Shown here piece after piece: positions 15,548 to 23,394 of a DNA stretch of 64,000 nucleotides. Position 1 is the stretch's first letter. Each line of letters opens with the position of its first letter. The notes beneath the pieces are model-generated. The model made no database searches, had not been told where the DNA came from, and saw nothing but the letters and a program-made list of their open reading frames with translations. Source of the stretch: SAR202 cluster bacterium (GTDB lineage Bacteria; Chloroflexota; Dehalococcoidia; Lucifugimonadales; GCA-2712585); contig VGZZ01000010.1 of NCBI GenBank assembly GCA_016872285.1, positions 1 to 64,000 on the forward strand, written 5' to 3'. The translations under genes and the position numbers were made by a program.

Positions 15548-16600
15548 ATGCCTATCAATCTGGTCACCATACCGCTCAATCAGTTGGACGACTTCACCTA
15601 CCGATGCTTCCGCGCCATGGGCGTCCCCGACGACGAAGCCCGCATGTGCGCCAATGCCCTCATGCAAAGCGAGCTCCACTGCCTCCCCGGCCAGGGCCAG
15701 GGCGTCCGACGCCTTCCCAACTACTACGAGCGCATCACTAAAGGCCACGTCAAGCCCGGCGCCCCGTTCCAAATCGTGAAAGAAAGCTCTGCCCTCGCGC
15801 TGGTCGACGCCCATAACGGCCTCGGCTCGCCCATCGGCCAGAAATCAATGCGACTCGCCGCCAAGAAAGCCAAGGCTTCGGGCGTCGGCACCGTCATCGT
15901 CAGAAACAGCACCCACTACGGCTCCTCCGCCGTCCACGCCCGCATCGCCGTCGATAACGACTGCATCGGCATCGCCATGACCAACGCCGGGCCCGAGATG
16001 GCCCCCTGGGGCGGCAGCCAGGGCCGAGTAGGCACCAACCCCTGGGCCATCGCCGCGCCCACCGGCGGCCCCTTCCCCGTTGTCCTCGACATCGCCCTCA
16101 CCACGGCAGGCAAAGGCATGATGCGATGGTACGCCCGTGAGGGCAAGAAGATGCCCCTGGACTGGGCATTGACGCCTGACGGCCACGAGACCGACGACCC
16201 CAACGCCGCCATGGCGGGCGCTCTTTTGGGCATCGGCAGGCACAAGGGCTACGGCCTCGCCATGATGACCGACGTGTTGACCGGCGTCATCAGCGGCGGC
16301 GGCTTTGGTCTCGCGCCCTATTCCGGCCCGATTCAAGACTGCTCCCACACCTTCATCGCCCTGGACATCGCCTGGTTCATGCCCGTGGCCGAATTTAAGT
16401 CGCGAATGGACGCCTTCGTTAAAGAGGTCAAGTCCAGCAAGCGGCGCCCGGGCTTCGACGAAATCCTCGTCCCCGGCGAGTTCGACTACCGCCAGGAGCA
16501 GCACTTCCGCAAGCACGGCTGCCAGATAGACCCTGTAATAGTTGAAGAGCTACGCCAACTAGCCAAAACATTGAAAATAGACTCCCCATTTAAGAAATAG
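15548..16600 (+). CDS. Ldh2/AllD-family NAD(P)-dependent 2-hydroxyacid dehydrogenase
   Basis: 350 residues, usual for the malate/L-lactate dehydrogenase family that is unrelated to classical LDH. Conserved pieces are VRNSTHYGSSAVHARIA (catalytic His region), ITMTN-type AMTNAGPEMAPWGGSQGRVGTNPWAIAAP (nucleotide-binding GTNP motif) and GRHKGYGLAMMTDVLTGVISGGGFG. Such enzymes oxidise 2-hydroxyacids (lactate, malate, ureidoglycolate, sulfolactate) with NAD(P). It lies between amidohydrolase paralogue 1 and an M19 dipeptidase, so it may oxidise a hydroxyacid released by those hydrolases (inference). The 257 bases upstream carry a degenerate CTCCCCCTTC/GAAGAGGGA repeat but no gene. The start has only a weak GAGG ribosome site. 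Confidence 0.88.
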   Translation: MPINLVTIPLNQLDDFTYRCFRAMGVPDDEARMCANALMQSELHCLPGQGQGVRRLPNYYERITKGHVKPGAPFQIVKESSALALVDAHNGLGSPIGQKSMRLAAKKAKASGVGTVIVRNSTHYGSSAVHARIAVDNDCIGIAMTNAGPEMAPWGGSQGRVGTNPWAIAAPTGGPFPVVLDIALTTAGKGMMRWYAREGKKMPLDWALTPDGHETDDPNAAMAGALLGIGRHKGYGLAMMTDVLTGVISGGGFGLAPYSGPIQDCSHTFIALDIAWFMPVAEFKSRMDAFVKEVKSSKRRPGFDEILVPGEFDYRQEQHFRKHGCQIDPVIVEELRQLAKTLKIDSPFKK

Positions 16601-16611
16601 AGATCCCAATA

Positions 16612-16727
16612 TGTCATTCTGAGCGAAGTCGGTACTCCGACGTAGTCGAAGAATCTGTTCTGACGGCTGACACGCTACACTCTCACGCGATACGTCAGGC
16701 CGGATCCCTCAATCTCTCAGCGTGACA
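16612..16727. repeat. Dispersed repeat, family B copy 1, with terminal inverted repeats
   Basis: The element starts TGTCATTCTGAG (16612-16623) and ends CTCAGCGTGACA (16716-16727); the ends are inverted copies of each other with 10 of 12 matches. Inside lies the hairpin GTCGG-TACT-CCGAC followed by a GTAGTCGAAGAATCTG block. Two shorter relatives occur at 21837 and 30628 with compensating hairpins. The size of about 116 bases and the inverted ends fit a MITE-like element. The GTG at 16722 falls in its right end, so it is not a trustworthy start for the dipeptidase. Confidence 0.8.
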
Positions 16728-16790
16728 AAAGCAGGCCACATGCCCCAACTTCTTTTCCCCCTCGCCAAACAGGTGGGCCGAGTGCCCTCC

Positions 16791-17855
16791 ATGACCCTGC
16801 CCCTGGATGCCAAACAAGATGCCCGATTCAAGAAGCTCATGGAAGAAGCGGTCATGGTGGACCTCCACGAGCACCCCATGGTCCTGCCCGACGACATGAC
16901 AAACATCATCGAATACCTCCGCGTCGGCGACTACGATTGGGGGTATCAGGCCGCGGAGCATGGCGGCTGGGCCGCGGTGGCGACGGCCAACTGCTTCCGA
17001 GGCATGGCCAAAAACCGCGAGCTATCATATATCTCCTTCGAAGACCTGGCCGACGAGGTCGGCATGATGGTGGCCCACATGGTCCAGCACAAAGACTCGG
17101 TGGTCAAGGTCACTACCGCCGACGAGATCCTGAAAGCCAAGGCCTACGGCAAGGTAGGCTTCATGCCCACCGTCGAGCACATGGCCCTCGGCGACCAGAT
17201 CCAGCGCGTCGATACCCTCTACGCCCTCGGCGTTCGCATCGCCGGCCTCACCTACAACCTCCAGAACAACCTCGGCTCGGGCCTCACAGAGCGCCACGAC
17301 GCCGGCCTCACCAAATTCGGCATCGACGTCGTCCACCGCATGAACGACCTGGGCGTCGCAGTGGATGTGTCCCACGCCGGCATGCAGACCGCCCTGGACG
17401 CCGTCAAGCACTCCAAGGCCCCCATCCTTTTTAGCCACAACGCCGCCTACACCCTGCGGCCCACCTGGCGCACTCGAAAGGACGAGGAACTGAAAGCCTG
17501 CGCCAAGAAGGGCGGGCTGGTGGCCGTCACCGCCGTACCCAACTCCCTCAGCGACGATCCCAAGCACAATATCAATGTCGTCCTCGACCATTACGATTAT
17601 CTAGTCAAACTCCTGGGCATCGACCACGTCGCCATCGGCACTGACACCCTCATCGGCGACCACGTGGCGTATCACAAGCTCATGCTGCCGGGTATGCTGC
17701 GCCAGTACCCCGTGCCCTACCTGGACGGCCTCGAGTCCCCAGCCGACGGCAAAAACCTTATCCGGGGCTTCATCCTCCGAGGCTACACCGACCCCCAGAT
17801 TAAAAAACTCGCCGGCGAAAACGCCCTCAATTTCCTCAGAAGGACGGTAGGTTAG
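16791..17855 (+). CDS. Membrane dipeptidase-like hydrolase (peptidase family M19)
   Basis: 354 residues from ATG 16791 (MTLPLDAKQ). Upstream in-frame starts at 16722 (GTG inside a repeat) and 16740 exist; the start is uncertain. M19/renal-dipeptidase features are visible: VDLHEHP at the first metal site (HxH instead of the usual HxD), MPTVEHM with the bridging Glu, VDVSHAGMQTALDAVKHSKAPILFSHNAA with the two zinc histidines, and IDHVAIGTDTL near the end. Family members cleave dipeptides or N-acyl/lactam compounds with a dinuclear zinc centre. There is no signal peptide, so it is probably cytoplasmic. The SDR gene begins 3 bases after its stop, so they are co-transcribed. The substrate is probably a small amide of the same pathway. 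Confidence 0.85.
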   Translation: MTLPLDAKQDARFKKLMEEAVMVDLHEHPMVLPDDMTNIIEYLRVGDYDWGYQAAEHGGWAAVATANCFRGMAKNRELSYISFEDLADEVGMMVAHMVQHKDSVVKVTTADEILKAKAYGKVGFMPTVEHMALGDQIQRVDTLYALGVRIAGLTYNLQNNLGSGLTERHDAGLTKFGIDVVHRMNDLGVAVDVSHAGMQTALDAVKHSKAPILFSHNAAYTLRPTWRTRKDEELKACAKKGGLVAVTAVPNSLSDDPKHNINVVLDHYDYLVKLLGIDHVAIGTDTLIGDHVAYHKLMLPGMLRQYPVPYLDGLESPADGKNLIRGFILRGYTDPQIKKLAGENALNFLRRTVG

Positions 17856-17857
17856 TT

Positions 17858-18706
17858 ATGGAAAAACGACTTCAAGGCAAAGCTGTTCTAGTAACCGGCG
17901 CCGCGTTAGGCTTCGGCGCGGGCATCGCCCGCGCCCTGGGCCGCGCCGGCGCCCGCGTCCTCGCTACCGACGTCAACGACGCCAATCTGGCCCGCTCCGT
18001 CGCCGACATGAAGTCCGACGGTTCCGACGTCGTGTCCCTCCACCTGGACGCCGCAGACCTTAAGGCCTTCCAGTCTGCCGTCAACCAGGTGGTGAGCAAG
18101 CATGGCCGCATCGACGCCATTGTTCACGCCGGCGTCATCATGCCCCTCCAGGCCTGGGAGGATACCCCTGAGGAGCAGTGGTGGCGCGAGATGCGCGTCA
18201 GCTTTGGTGGCTACATGAACGGTGCCCGCGCTGCCTGGGAGGCGATGAAGCGGCAGGGCGGCGGCCATATCATCGGCATCGCCAGCGGCTCCAGCTTCCG
18301 AGGTTATAAGAACGAAGTCGTTTACTGCGCCGGCAAGCACGCCATCGAAGGCTTTATCAAGGCCCTGGCCCTGGAGGCCGTGCCCTACAAGATTTCGCTC
18401 AACGCCGTCGGCCCGGGCAAGCGCATCAAGCCCACCGCCCTGGGCTGGGACCAGATACAGCGCACGCCGCCGGCAGTCCGTGACCAGTGGTTCGACGCCG
18501 CCGAGTTGGGCAAGGCCTTCGTCTGGCTCATATCCCAGCCGCCGGGCAAGTATACCGGCCTTCGATTTGACGCCGGCCCCATCTACGACACCATCACCAA
18601 AGAAGGCTGGGACTTCAAGTTCGCCCCCGAGAAGGTCTCCACTCTTCCCGAAGATGTGAAGTACCGCATGAACTGGCACGCCAACTACGACAAGGTGAAC
18701 GGGTAA
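17858..18706 (+). CDS. SDR-family oxidoreductase
   Basis: 282 residues. Classical SDR features: cofactor loop VLVTGAALGFGAGIARAL, an Asp at the end of strand 2 (ATDVNDANL) favouring NAD(H), strand 4 AIVHAGVIMP in place of NNAG, catalytic Ser in IGIASGSSF and the YCAGK (YxxxK) pair. The C-terminal 60 residues are longer than in typical SDRs and end in DVKYRMNWHANYDKVNG. It is the middle gene of a tight unit: dipeptidase (3-base gap), this gene, and the isochorismatase-like gene whose ATG shares one base with the stop (TAATG). It would oxidise or reduce an alcohol/ketone group of the substrate handled by the flanking hydrolases; the substrate is unknown. Confidence 0.88.
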   Translation: MEKRLQGKAVLVTGAALGFGAGIARALGRAGARVLATDVNDANLARSVADMKSDGSDVVSLHLDAADLKAFQSAVNQVVSKHGRIDAIVHAGVIMPLQAWEDTPEEQWWREMRVSFGGYMNGARAAWEAMKRQGGGHIIGIASGSSFRGYKNEVVYCAGKHAIEGFIKALALEAVPYKISLNAVGPGKRIKPTALGWDQIQRTPPAVRDQWFDAAELGKAFVWLISQPPGKYTGLRFDAGPIYDTITKEGWDFKFAPEKVSTLPEDVKYRMNWHANYDKVNG

Positions 18707-19395
18707 TGATTATTCGCCATCCCGTGCCTCTGCTGACCAAGGAGACCAAGCCCCTCCTCCTCACCAAGCGCAACACCTGCCTCGTCTGCGTCGACATGCA
18801 CAACCCCTTCTCGGACCGCAATGGCCTCCTCGCCCAGCGAATCAAGGCCAAAGTCCTGGACCGCGAGTTCGACGAATATTTTCACCTCCTCCGCCTCATC
18901 ACCCCCAACATCCCGCGAGTCCTAGACGCCTGCCGGAGCCTCGGGGTCAGCGTCGCTTATAGCTGTCTAGGCTATAAGAAAGGCGAAAAACCCTCCGAGT
19001 TCCAGAAAGCCACCGGCTGGGAGTGGGACCTGGACGGCCCCCTGGGCGGCTTCCCCCATGCCTGGAGGCCCCTGCCCGATGAGCCTGTCTTCTCCAAGCC
19101 CGCCTGGAGCGCCCTCGCCAACCCCAAATTTGAACGATGGCTTAAAGACAACAAGTTCAACAACGTTGTCCTCATGGGCTGCTACTTCGACTTCGGTGTG
19201 CGCCAGACCGCCATGGAGCTAAACGACCGCGGCGTCAGCAGCCTCGTCATCACCGACTGCTCCGCCGGCACCACCCAGTTTGGCCACGACTATACCTTCG
19301 ACAGCATCAGCCAGGGCCTCATCAAGCTCCGCTACACCGGCGAGCTTCTAGGTCTCTTTGACGTTATGAAACAGCAGGGGAAGGTGTTGGTCTAA
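18706..19395 (+). CDS. Isochorismatase-like hydrolase with Gly in the nucleophile position
   Basis: 229 residues with the isochorismatase/cysteine-hydrolase fold. The catalytic Asp is in CLVCVDMHNPFSD and the Lys in PVFSKPAWSAL. The usual [GA]-V-x-T-D-x-C-V-x-x-T-A motif reads MGCYFDFGVRQTAMEL, so the nucleophilic Cys position is Gly, with a Cys moved next to the first Gly. EntB/PhzD-type isochorismatases also have Gly there and hydrolyse a vinyl ether, whereas amidases of the family need the Cys. Hydrolysis without a covalent intermediate, or a changed role, is therefore inferred. The ATG overlaps the SDR stop by one base, so translation is coupled. Soluble, no signal peptide. Confidence 0.85.
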   Translation: MIIRHPVPLLTKETKPLLLTKRNTCLVCVDMHNPFSDRNGLLAQRIKAKVLDREFDEYFHLLRLITPNIPRVLDACRSLGVSVAYSCLGYKKGEKPSEFQKATGWEWDLDGPLGGFPHAWRPLPDEPVFSKPAWSALANPKFERWLKDNKFNNVVLMGCYFDFGVRQTAMELNDRGVSSLVITDCSAGTTQFGHDYTFDSISQGLIKLRYTGELLGLFDVMKQQGKVLV

Positions 19396-19447
19396 CGCTG
19401 AAATCATTATCACCTGAGGATTACTAAATGCCGTGTCCCTGCTTCAT

Positions 19448-19572
19448 ATTTCCTCTCCCCTCGTGGGAGAGGACTAAGGTGAGGGGTAAACACTGGAGGC
19501 ACGTTCCTTTATCAGTGCCACCTGCCACGCTGCGAAATCTCCTTTCCCCCGCTCAGTGGGGGAAGGTTAGAA
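19448..19572. repeat. Two family C stem-loop repeats
   Basis: Two units in one intergenic gap: TTTCCTCTCCCCTCGTGGGAGAGG followed by TAAGGTGAGGGG (about 19448-19487), and CTCCTTTCCCCCGCTCAGTGGGGGAAGG followed by TTAGAAAGGGGGG (about 19539-19572). Each is a hairpin plus a G-rich tail. The tail of the second lies 17 bases before the ATG at 19589 and offers the only ribosome-site-like AAGGGGGG. Related units lie at 30731 and 57101. Confidence 0.65.
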
Positions 19573-19588
19573 AGGGGGGTCCAATCCC

Positions 19589-20548
19589 ATGATCCAGACC
19601 GTCCTCGGTCCCATAAAAGAAAAAGACCTCGGCGTCTGCCTGCCTCACGAGCACATCTGGTGCGACCAGAACCTCGGTCCCCGCCTCGACCTCCTGGGCG
19701 CGACGCGAGACCCCGCCGGCTTCATGAAGCTGGACAGTTTCGACCGCGTCGTCGGCGAGCTCAAGGCCTACAAGGCCGCCGGCGGCGGCGCCATCATCGA
19801 GGTCACCTGCCAGGGCTGGGGCCGCGACCTGGACATGCTGGCCCGCCTCTCCTACGAGTCGGAAGTCCACATTATCTCCACTTCCGGCTATTACATCGAG
19901 CCTCACATGCCGTGGCATATCAGCGAGTGGTCGGTGGAAAAAATCGCCGACCACATCACCCGCGAGATTACCGAAGGCATCGGCCCTGACAAGCGGCGCT
20001 GCGGCCTCTTCAAGTCCGCCATCCACCGCGCTCGAGTCGAAGGCCCGGAGCTAAAAGCCCTCAAGGCCATCGCCATTGCCCAGAAGCGCACCGGCGCCGC
20101 CATCACCTCCCACACCACCGGCGCGCGGCGCATGGAAGTCCCCGGCGGCGTCGCCGGCGTCCACCAGACCGAAATCCTCGCCGCCGAGGGCGTGGACTTG
20201 CGGCGTTTTATCGTCGGCCACGTCGACGAGCGCCCTGACATCGACGTGTTGTCCAAGCTGGCCGATAAAGGCTCTTTCATCCAGTTCGACGTCATCGGCA
20301 AAGAGCACTACCTCTTTGACGAGACCCGCGCTGAGATAGTCCATGCCTTAATCGGACGAGGTTATGTAAATCAGCTCATGATCTCCCACGACCGCAACCG
20401 TGACCACGAGATGCGCTACAGCGGCAGCACCGGCTACTGCCACATCTTCGAGACCTTTCTGCCCCGCCTCCGCAAGCTGGGCGTCACCGAAGCCCAGATC
20501 AACACCATCATGGTCAAGAACCCGGCCAAGGCCTTGTCGATGAACTAA
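19589..20548 (+). CDS. Phosphotriesterase-family metal-dependent hydrolase
   Basis: 319 residues, the normal size of the PTE/PHP-PLL family. Motifs in order: LGVCLPHEHIWCD (HxH metal pair), LFKSAIHRARV (lysine that is carboxylated and bridges the metals), GAAITSHTTGARR (His), FIVGHVDERPD (His) and LMISHDRNRDHE (final Asp). Family members hydrolyse lactones, phosphoesters or amides with a dinuclear metal site. A coding start at the ATG at 19589 is supported by MIQTVLGPIKEKDLGVCLPHEH. It lies between the dipeptidase-SDR-isochorismatase unit and amidohydrolase paralogue 2, all on one strand. A lactonase or related role in the same pathway is plausible; organophosphate activity is not implied. 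Confidence 0.9.
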   Translation: MIQTVLGPIKEKDLGVCLPHEHIWCDQNLGPRLDLLGATRDPAGFMKLDSFDRVVGELKAYKAAGGGAIIEVTCQGWGRDLDMLARLSYESEVHIISTSGYYIEPHMPWHISEWSVEKIADHITREITEGIGPDKRRCGLFKSAIHRARVEGPELKALKAIAIAQKRTGAAITSHTTGARRMEVPGGVAGVHQTEILAAEGVDLRRFIVGHVDERPDIDVLSKLADKGSFIQFDVIGKEHYLFDETRAEIVHALIGRGYVNQLMISHDRNRDHEMRYSGSTGYCHIFETFLPRLRKLGVTEAQINTIMVKNPAKALSMN

Positions 20549-20592
20549 CCTTGTTGTGCTAAAGTGTCCCTAACAAAGGGTGAGGTACCGCC

Positions 20593-21771
20593 ATGAAATA
20601 CAACCTCGTCTCCGGCGACTCCCACGTAGACCTCAGCTGGCTCCCCGGCGACCTCTTCAAAGCCAACGCCCGGCCCCACCTCAAAGACAAAGTCCCCCAG
20701 GTCCACGACACCCCTGAAGGCCCCCGATGGGTGGCGGAAGGCCGCGTCCTCGGCGTCGTCCACGGCGCGGGCCACGGCTTCGTCCAGGCCCGCCCGGACA
20801 TGCGCCGCCGCATCCAGCGCATGAAAGAGGCCGGCTTCTACGACGGCAAGCCCCACCCCGTCGACCCGGAACTGCGACTCAACCACATGGCCGTGGACGG
20901 CATCGACGCCGAGATTCTTTACGGCATCACCGGCACCGGCATGAGGCTTAAAGACCACGAGACTATCGCTGAGACGTATCGCATTTATAACGATTGGGTG
21001 GCCGACTTCTGCGCCACCAACCCAGGGCGATGGTATGCCCTCGCCTGCGTCCCCATCCACGACCCCAACCTCGCCGCCCAGGAGCTGCGACGCGCCGCCA
21101 AAAGCGCCTACGTCCGCGGCGCCGATTTAATCGCCAGCGAGGTCACCCACCCCATCTACGTCCGTGACGGCTACTGGGACCCACTATGGCAGGCCGTGGC
21201 GGACACCCAGGCCCCCGTCTCCTTCCACGTCGGCGGAGGCCGAATCCCCGTGCCCAAGCCCCCCGGCGCCGCCGCCGACCCCGCATTCGGCCAGGAAGTC
21301 GGCCAGAACGACCTCTCCTTCCAGGGCGTCACCCAGGCCCTGGGCCAGTTCTCCTGCGTCCAGTGGCTCATTGGCATCATATACAGCGGCGCCTGCGAAA
21401 AGTTCCCCAATTTCCGTTTTGTCATGGGAGAAAGCGGCGCGGGCTGGATACCCTTCGCCCTCAACCGCATGGACCACATATATAAGGATGCTGCCCTGGA
21501 CAAAAAGTTCGATCCGCCCATGTCCCTCCTCCCCAGCGAGTACTGGTTCCGCCAGGGCGCGACGACCTTCCAGGAAGAGCCCTGCGTCGGCGATATGGCC
21601 CACCTCGTCGGCGAGGACAACCTTATGTGGGGCAGCGACTACCCCCATCCCGACGGCGTCTGGCCCGACTCCAAAGAAGTCATCCACGACACCATGGGCC
21701 AACTCAAGCCAAAGGTCCTCAAAAAAATCGTCTGCGACAACGCCGTCCGTACATACCGAATGGGCAAATAG
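20593..21771 (+). CDS. Amidohydrolase-2 family metal-dependent hydrolase, paralogue 2
   Basis: 392 residues from ATG 20593 with GGTGAGGT upstream. It is clearly related to the genes at 13483 and 23395 (GDSHVDLSWLPGDLF, FYDGKPHPVDPELRL, DAEILYGITGTG, WGSDYPHPDGVWPDSKEVIHD) but more divergent: the N-terminal NCSKP block is replaced by a shorter ANARPHLKD segment and the central His lies in SFHVGGGRIPV. The metal-binding Asp and His positions are the same. It probably uses a related but different substrate. It follows the phosphotriesterase-like gene by 44 bases, so co-transcription is likely. A family B repeat follows. Confidence 0.88.
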   Translation: MKYNLVSGDSHVDLSWLPGDLFKANARPHLKDKVPQVHDTPEGPRWVAEGRVLGVVHGAGHGFVQARPDMRRRIQRMKEAGFYDGKPHPVDPELRLNHMAVDGIDAEILYGITGTGMRLKDHETIAETYRIYNDWVADFCATNPGRWYALACVPIHDPNLAAQELRRAAKSAYVRGADLIASEVTHPIYVRDGYWDPLWQAVADTQAPVSFHVGGGRIPVPKPPGAAADPAFGQEVGQNDLSFQGVTQALGQFSCVQWLIGIIYSGACEKFPNFRFVMGESGAGWIPFALNRMDHIYKDAALDKKFDPPMSLLPSEYWFRQGATTFQEEPCVGDMAHLVGEDNLMWGSDYPHPDGVWPDSKEVIHDTMGQLKPKVLKKIVCDNAVRTYRMGK

Positions 21772-21836
21772 CAAGTCACAGGCGTCAGGACAGCCGTTGT
21801 TGACAGAGGGTTGAGGCTAGTAAAAAGAGGAATGCC

Positions 21837-21888
21837 TGTCATTCTGAGCGAAGTCGGTAATCCGACGTAGCCGAAGAATCTGTTGCCA
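21837..21888. repeat. Dispersed repeat, family B copy 2 (partial)
   Basis: CTGTCATTCTGAGCGAAGTCGG, then a TAAT loop, CCGAC and GTAGCCGAAGAATCTG. It matches the left half of the element at 16612; the right end with CTCAGCGTGACA is missing. It lies just upstream of the truncated ABC-transporter genes at 21969-22101 and could have taken part in that rearrangement. Confidence 0.75.
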
Positions 21889-21968
21889 CTGGAATGCAGG
21901 CCCCATCCTCTGATAGGCGGCATCACCGCTTGCATAGGGGCGAGGTTGCCTCGCCCTTCCTTCTCCTG

Positions 21969-22052
21969 CTACTTATCCTTCCCTTTCTCATACCCCGCCG
22001 CCTTAATACACGCCGCCCAGTGGCCCGTCGCCACCTCCCGCAGCTCCGGCGC
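21969..22052 (-). pseudogene. C-terminal remnant of an Opp/Dpp-type ABC ATPase
   Basis: Read on the minus strand, 22049-21969 encodes PELREVATGHWAACIKAAGYEKGKDK (given here as consecutive pieces PELREVATGHWAAC and IKAAGYEKGKDK) and a TAG stop. This is the hallmark C-terminus of oligopeptide/dipeptide ABC transporter ATP-binding proteins (consensus P-x-L-R-E-V-x-x-G-H-x-x-A-C). Similarity stops at about 22050, where the + strand coding of a permease C-terminus begins. Everything before the last 26 residues is gone. It is a 3' scar of a lost gene, pointing opposite to the surviving permease. Confidence 0.75.
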
Positions 22053-22053
22053 C

Positions 22054-22101
22054 GTCGATTTGCTCTACGCCGTCGCCGACCCACGCGTCAGGTACGAATA
22101 G
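22054..22101 (+). pseudogene. C-terminal remnant of a DppB-type ABC permease
   Basis: The last 15 codons, VDLLYAVADPRVRYE followed by TAG, match the near-universal C-terminus of DppB/OppB permeases (V-D-L-L-Y-A-x-x-D-P-R-[IV]-R-Y). The intact DppC-type permease starts two bases later, the usual dppB-dppC spacing. Upstream of 22054 the similarity ends abruptly and the sequence belongs to an opposite-strand ATPase tail. This shows that a dppB gene stood here and was replaced by a rearrangement. Confidence 0.78.
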
Positions 22102-22102
22102 C

Positions 22103-23023
22103 ATGGCGCGAGCAGCTCCCATCGACGCTCCGTCGGACTCCTTCCAATTCGACAGCTTGTGGGCGCTGACCGCCAAACGGCTGCTGCGACATAAGGTCGC
22201 CCTGGCGGGACTGGTCGTCATCGGCGTCATCGCCCTCGCCGCCATCTTCGCCCCCATCATCAGCGCCGACCCCAACGCCCAGGACTACACCGTCATCAAC
22301 CACGGCCCTAGTTTCTCCCACTGGTTCGGCACCGACTATCTGGGGCGGGACATCTTCAGCCGGGTAGTCCACGGCGCTCGGGTTTCCCTAATGGTCGGCA
22401 TTTTCACTCAGGTCATAATCCTCGCCATCGGTCTGCCCCTCGGCGCCCTGGCGGGCTACATAGGCGGCAAGACTGATAACTTCCTGATGAGATTCGTTGA
22501 CATCATCTACGCCTTCCCCGACCTCCTCTTTATCATCCTCTTGCGAAGCGTCCTGGGCGGCGGCATCTTCATGCTGTTCCTTTCCATCGCCCTGGTGTCC
22601 TGGGTGGATATCGCCCGGCTGGCCCGGGGGCAAGTCCTTGTAGCCAAAGAGATGGACTACGTCAAGGCTGCCAAAGCCCTGGGCGCGCCGCCGCGATGGA
22701 TATTAATGAAGCACGTGCTGCCCAACTCCATCGGCCCCATCATCGTCGCCGTCACTTTCGCCGTGCCGCGGGCCATCTTCATCGAGACCGCCCTGAGCTA
22801 CATTGGCATTGGCGTCCGCCCGCCGACGCCCAGCTGGGGGTCCATGGTCCAAGACGGCTACTCGCTAATCTTCGCCTCTCCTCATCTGGTCCTCTTCCCC
22901 ACCATCGCCATCGGCCTGCTAATGATGGCTTTCACCTTTCTCGGCGACGGCCTCCGCGACGCCCTGGACCCCCGCGCCCCGCTCCGCGCCCGCACCTCCC
23001 ACCGAATCACACTCAGCTCCTGA
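22103..23023 (+). CDS. Peptide/nickel-type ABC transporter permease (DppC family), orphan
   Basis: 306 residues. DppC-type permease: an N-terminal cytoplasmic part, a first membrane helix (VALAGLVVIGVIALAAIFAPII), then NHGPSFSHWFGTDYLGRDIFSRVVHGAR, a conserved signature of this family, several helices and the EAA loop AAKALGAPPRWILMKHVLPNS that contacts the ATPase. The C-terminus GDGLRDALDPR is also typical. It appears intact, but its partner permease is reduced to 15 codons, and no binding protein or intact ATPase lies nearby. It would need partners encoded elsewhere or be on the way to loss. Original substrates may have been peptides or compounds linked to the flanking hydrolases. Confidence 0.88.
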   Translation: MARAAPIDAPSDSFQFDSLWALTAKRLLRHKVALAGLVVIGVIALAAIFAPIISADPNAQDYTVINHGPSFSHWFGTDYLGRDIFSRVVHGARVSLMVGIFTQVIILAIGLPLGALAGYIGGKTDNFLMRFVDIIYAFPDLLFIILLRSVLGGGIFMLFLSIALVSWVDIARLARGQVLVAKEMDYVKAAKALGAPPRWILMKHVLPNSIGPIIVAVTFAVPRAIFIETALSYIGIGVRPPTPSWGSMVQDGYSLIFASPHLVLFPTIAIGLLMMAFTFLGDGLRDALDPRAPLRARTSHRITLSS

Positions 23024-23128
23024 CGCCTGGTGGCCCGGAACTTTAGCCCGTACATTCTTCGTTATGGTAAGGCTTGTCTTGCTACCACAAGCCTTTTGTG
23101 CGAGATGGTACCGAGAGTTTCCTTCTGG

Positions 23129-23263
23129 TTCTCCCTCTTCTCCTATAGCAAAGGAGAAGATGGAGTTAGAGGGTGATGAGGTGATCCTTATTTTCCTTCC
23201 CCTTCCAGCAGGCTGTACTCAGTCCCGATGCAGTCGGGAAAGGGGCTAGGGGATGGTATCCCG
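23129..23263. repeat. Dispersed intergenic repeat, family A copy 2
   Basis: Same order as the unit at 13171: CTCCCTCTTCTCC/GGAGAAGATGGAG inverted repeat, GATGAGGTGATCC, CTTCCAGCAGGCTGTACTC, CCCGATGCAGTCGGG hairpin and GGGGATGGTATCCCGCC. It lies between the orphan permease and amidohydrolase paralogue 3. The rest of the roughly 370-base gap (23024-23394) shows no gene. Confidence 0.85.
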
Positions 23264-23394
23264 CCTATGACTAGGTTGGTATCAAACATCAAGGTTTTGA
23301 TGGAGAGGAACAGAACGGGAGCTAACCCCACGGCACCTGGCGGACTCCTCAAATTTCTGTTAAATTAGGATGAAAATGCAACTAAGAGGTGCGC

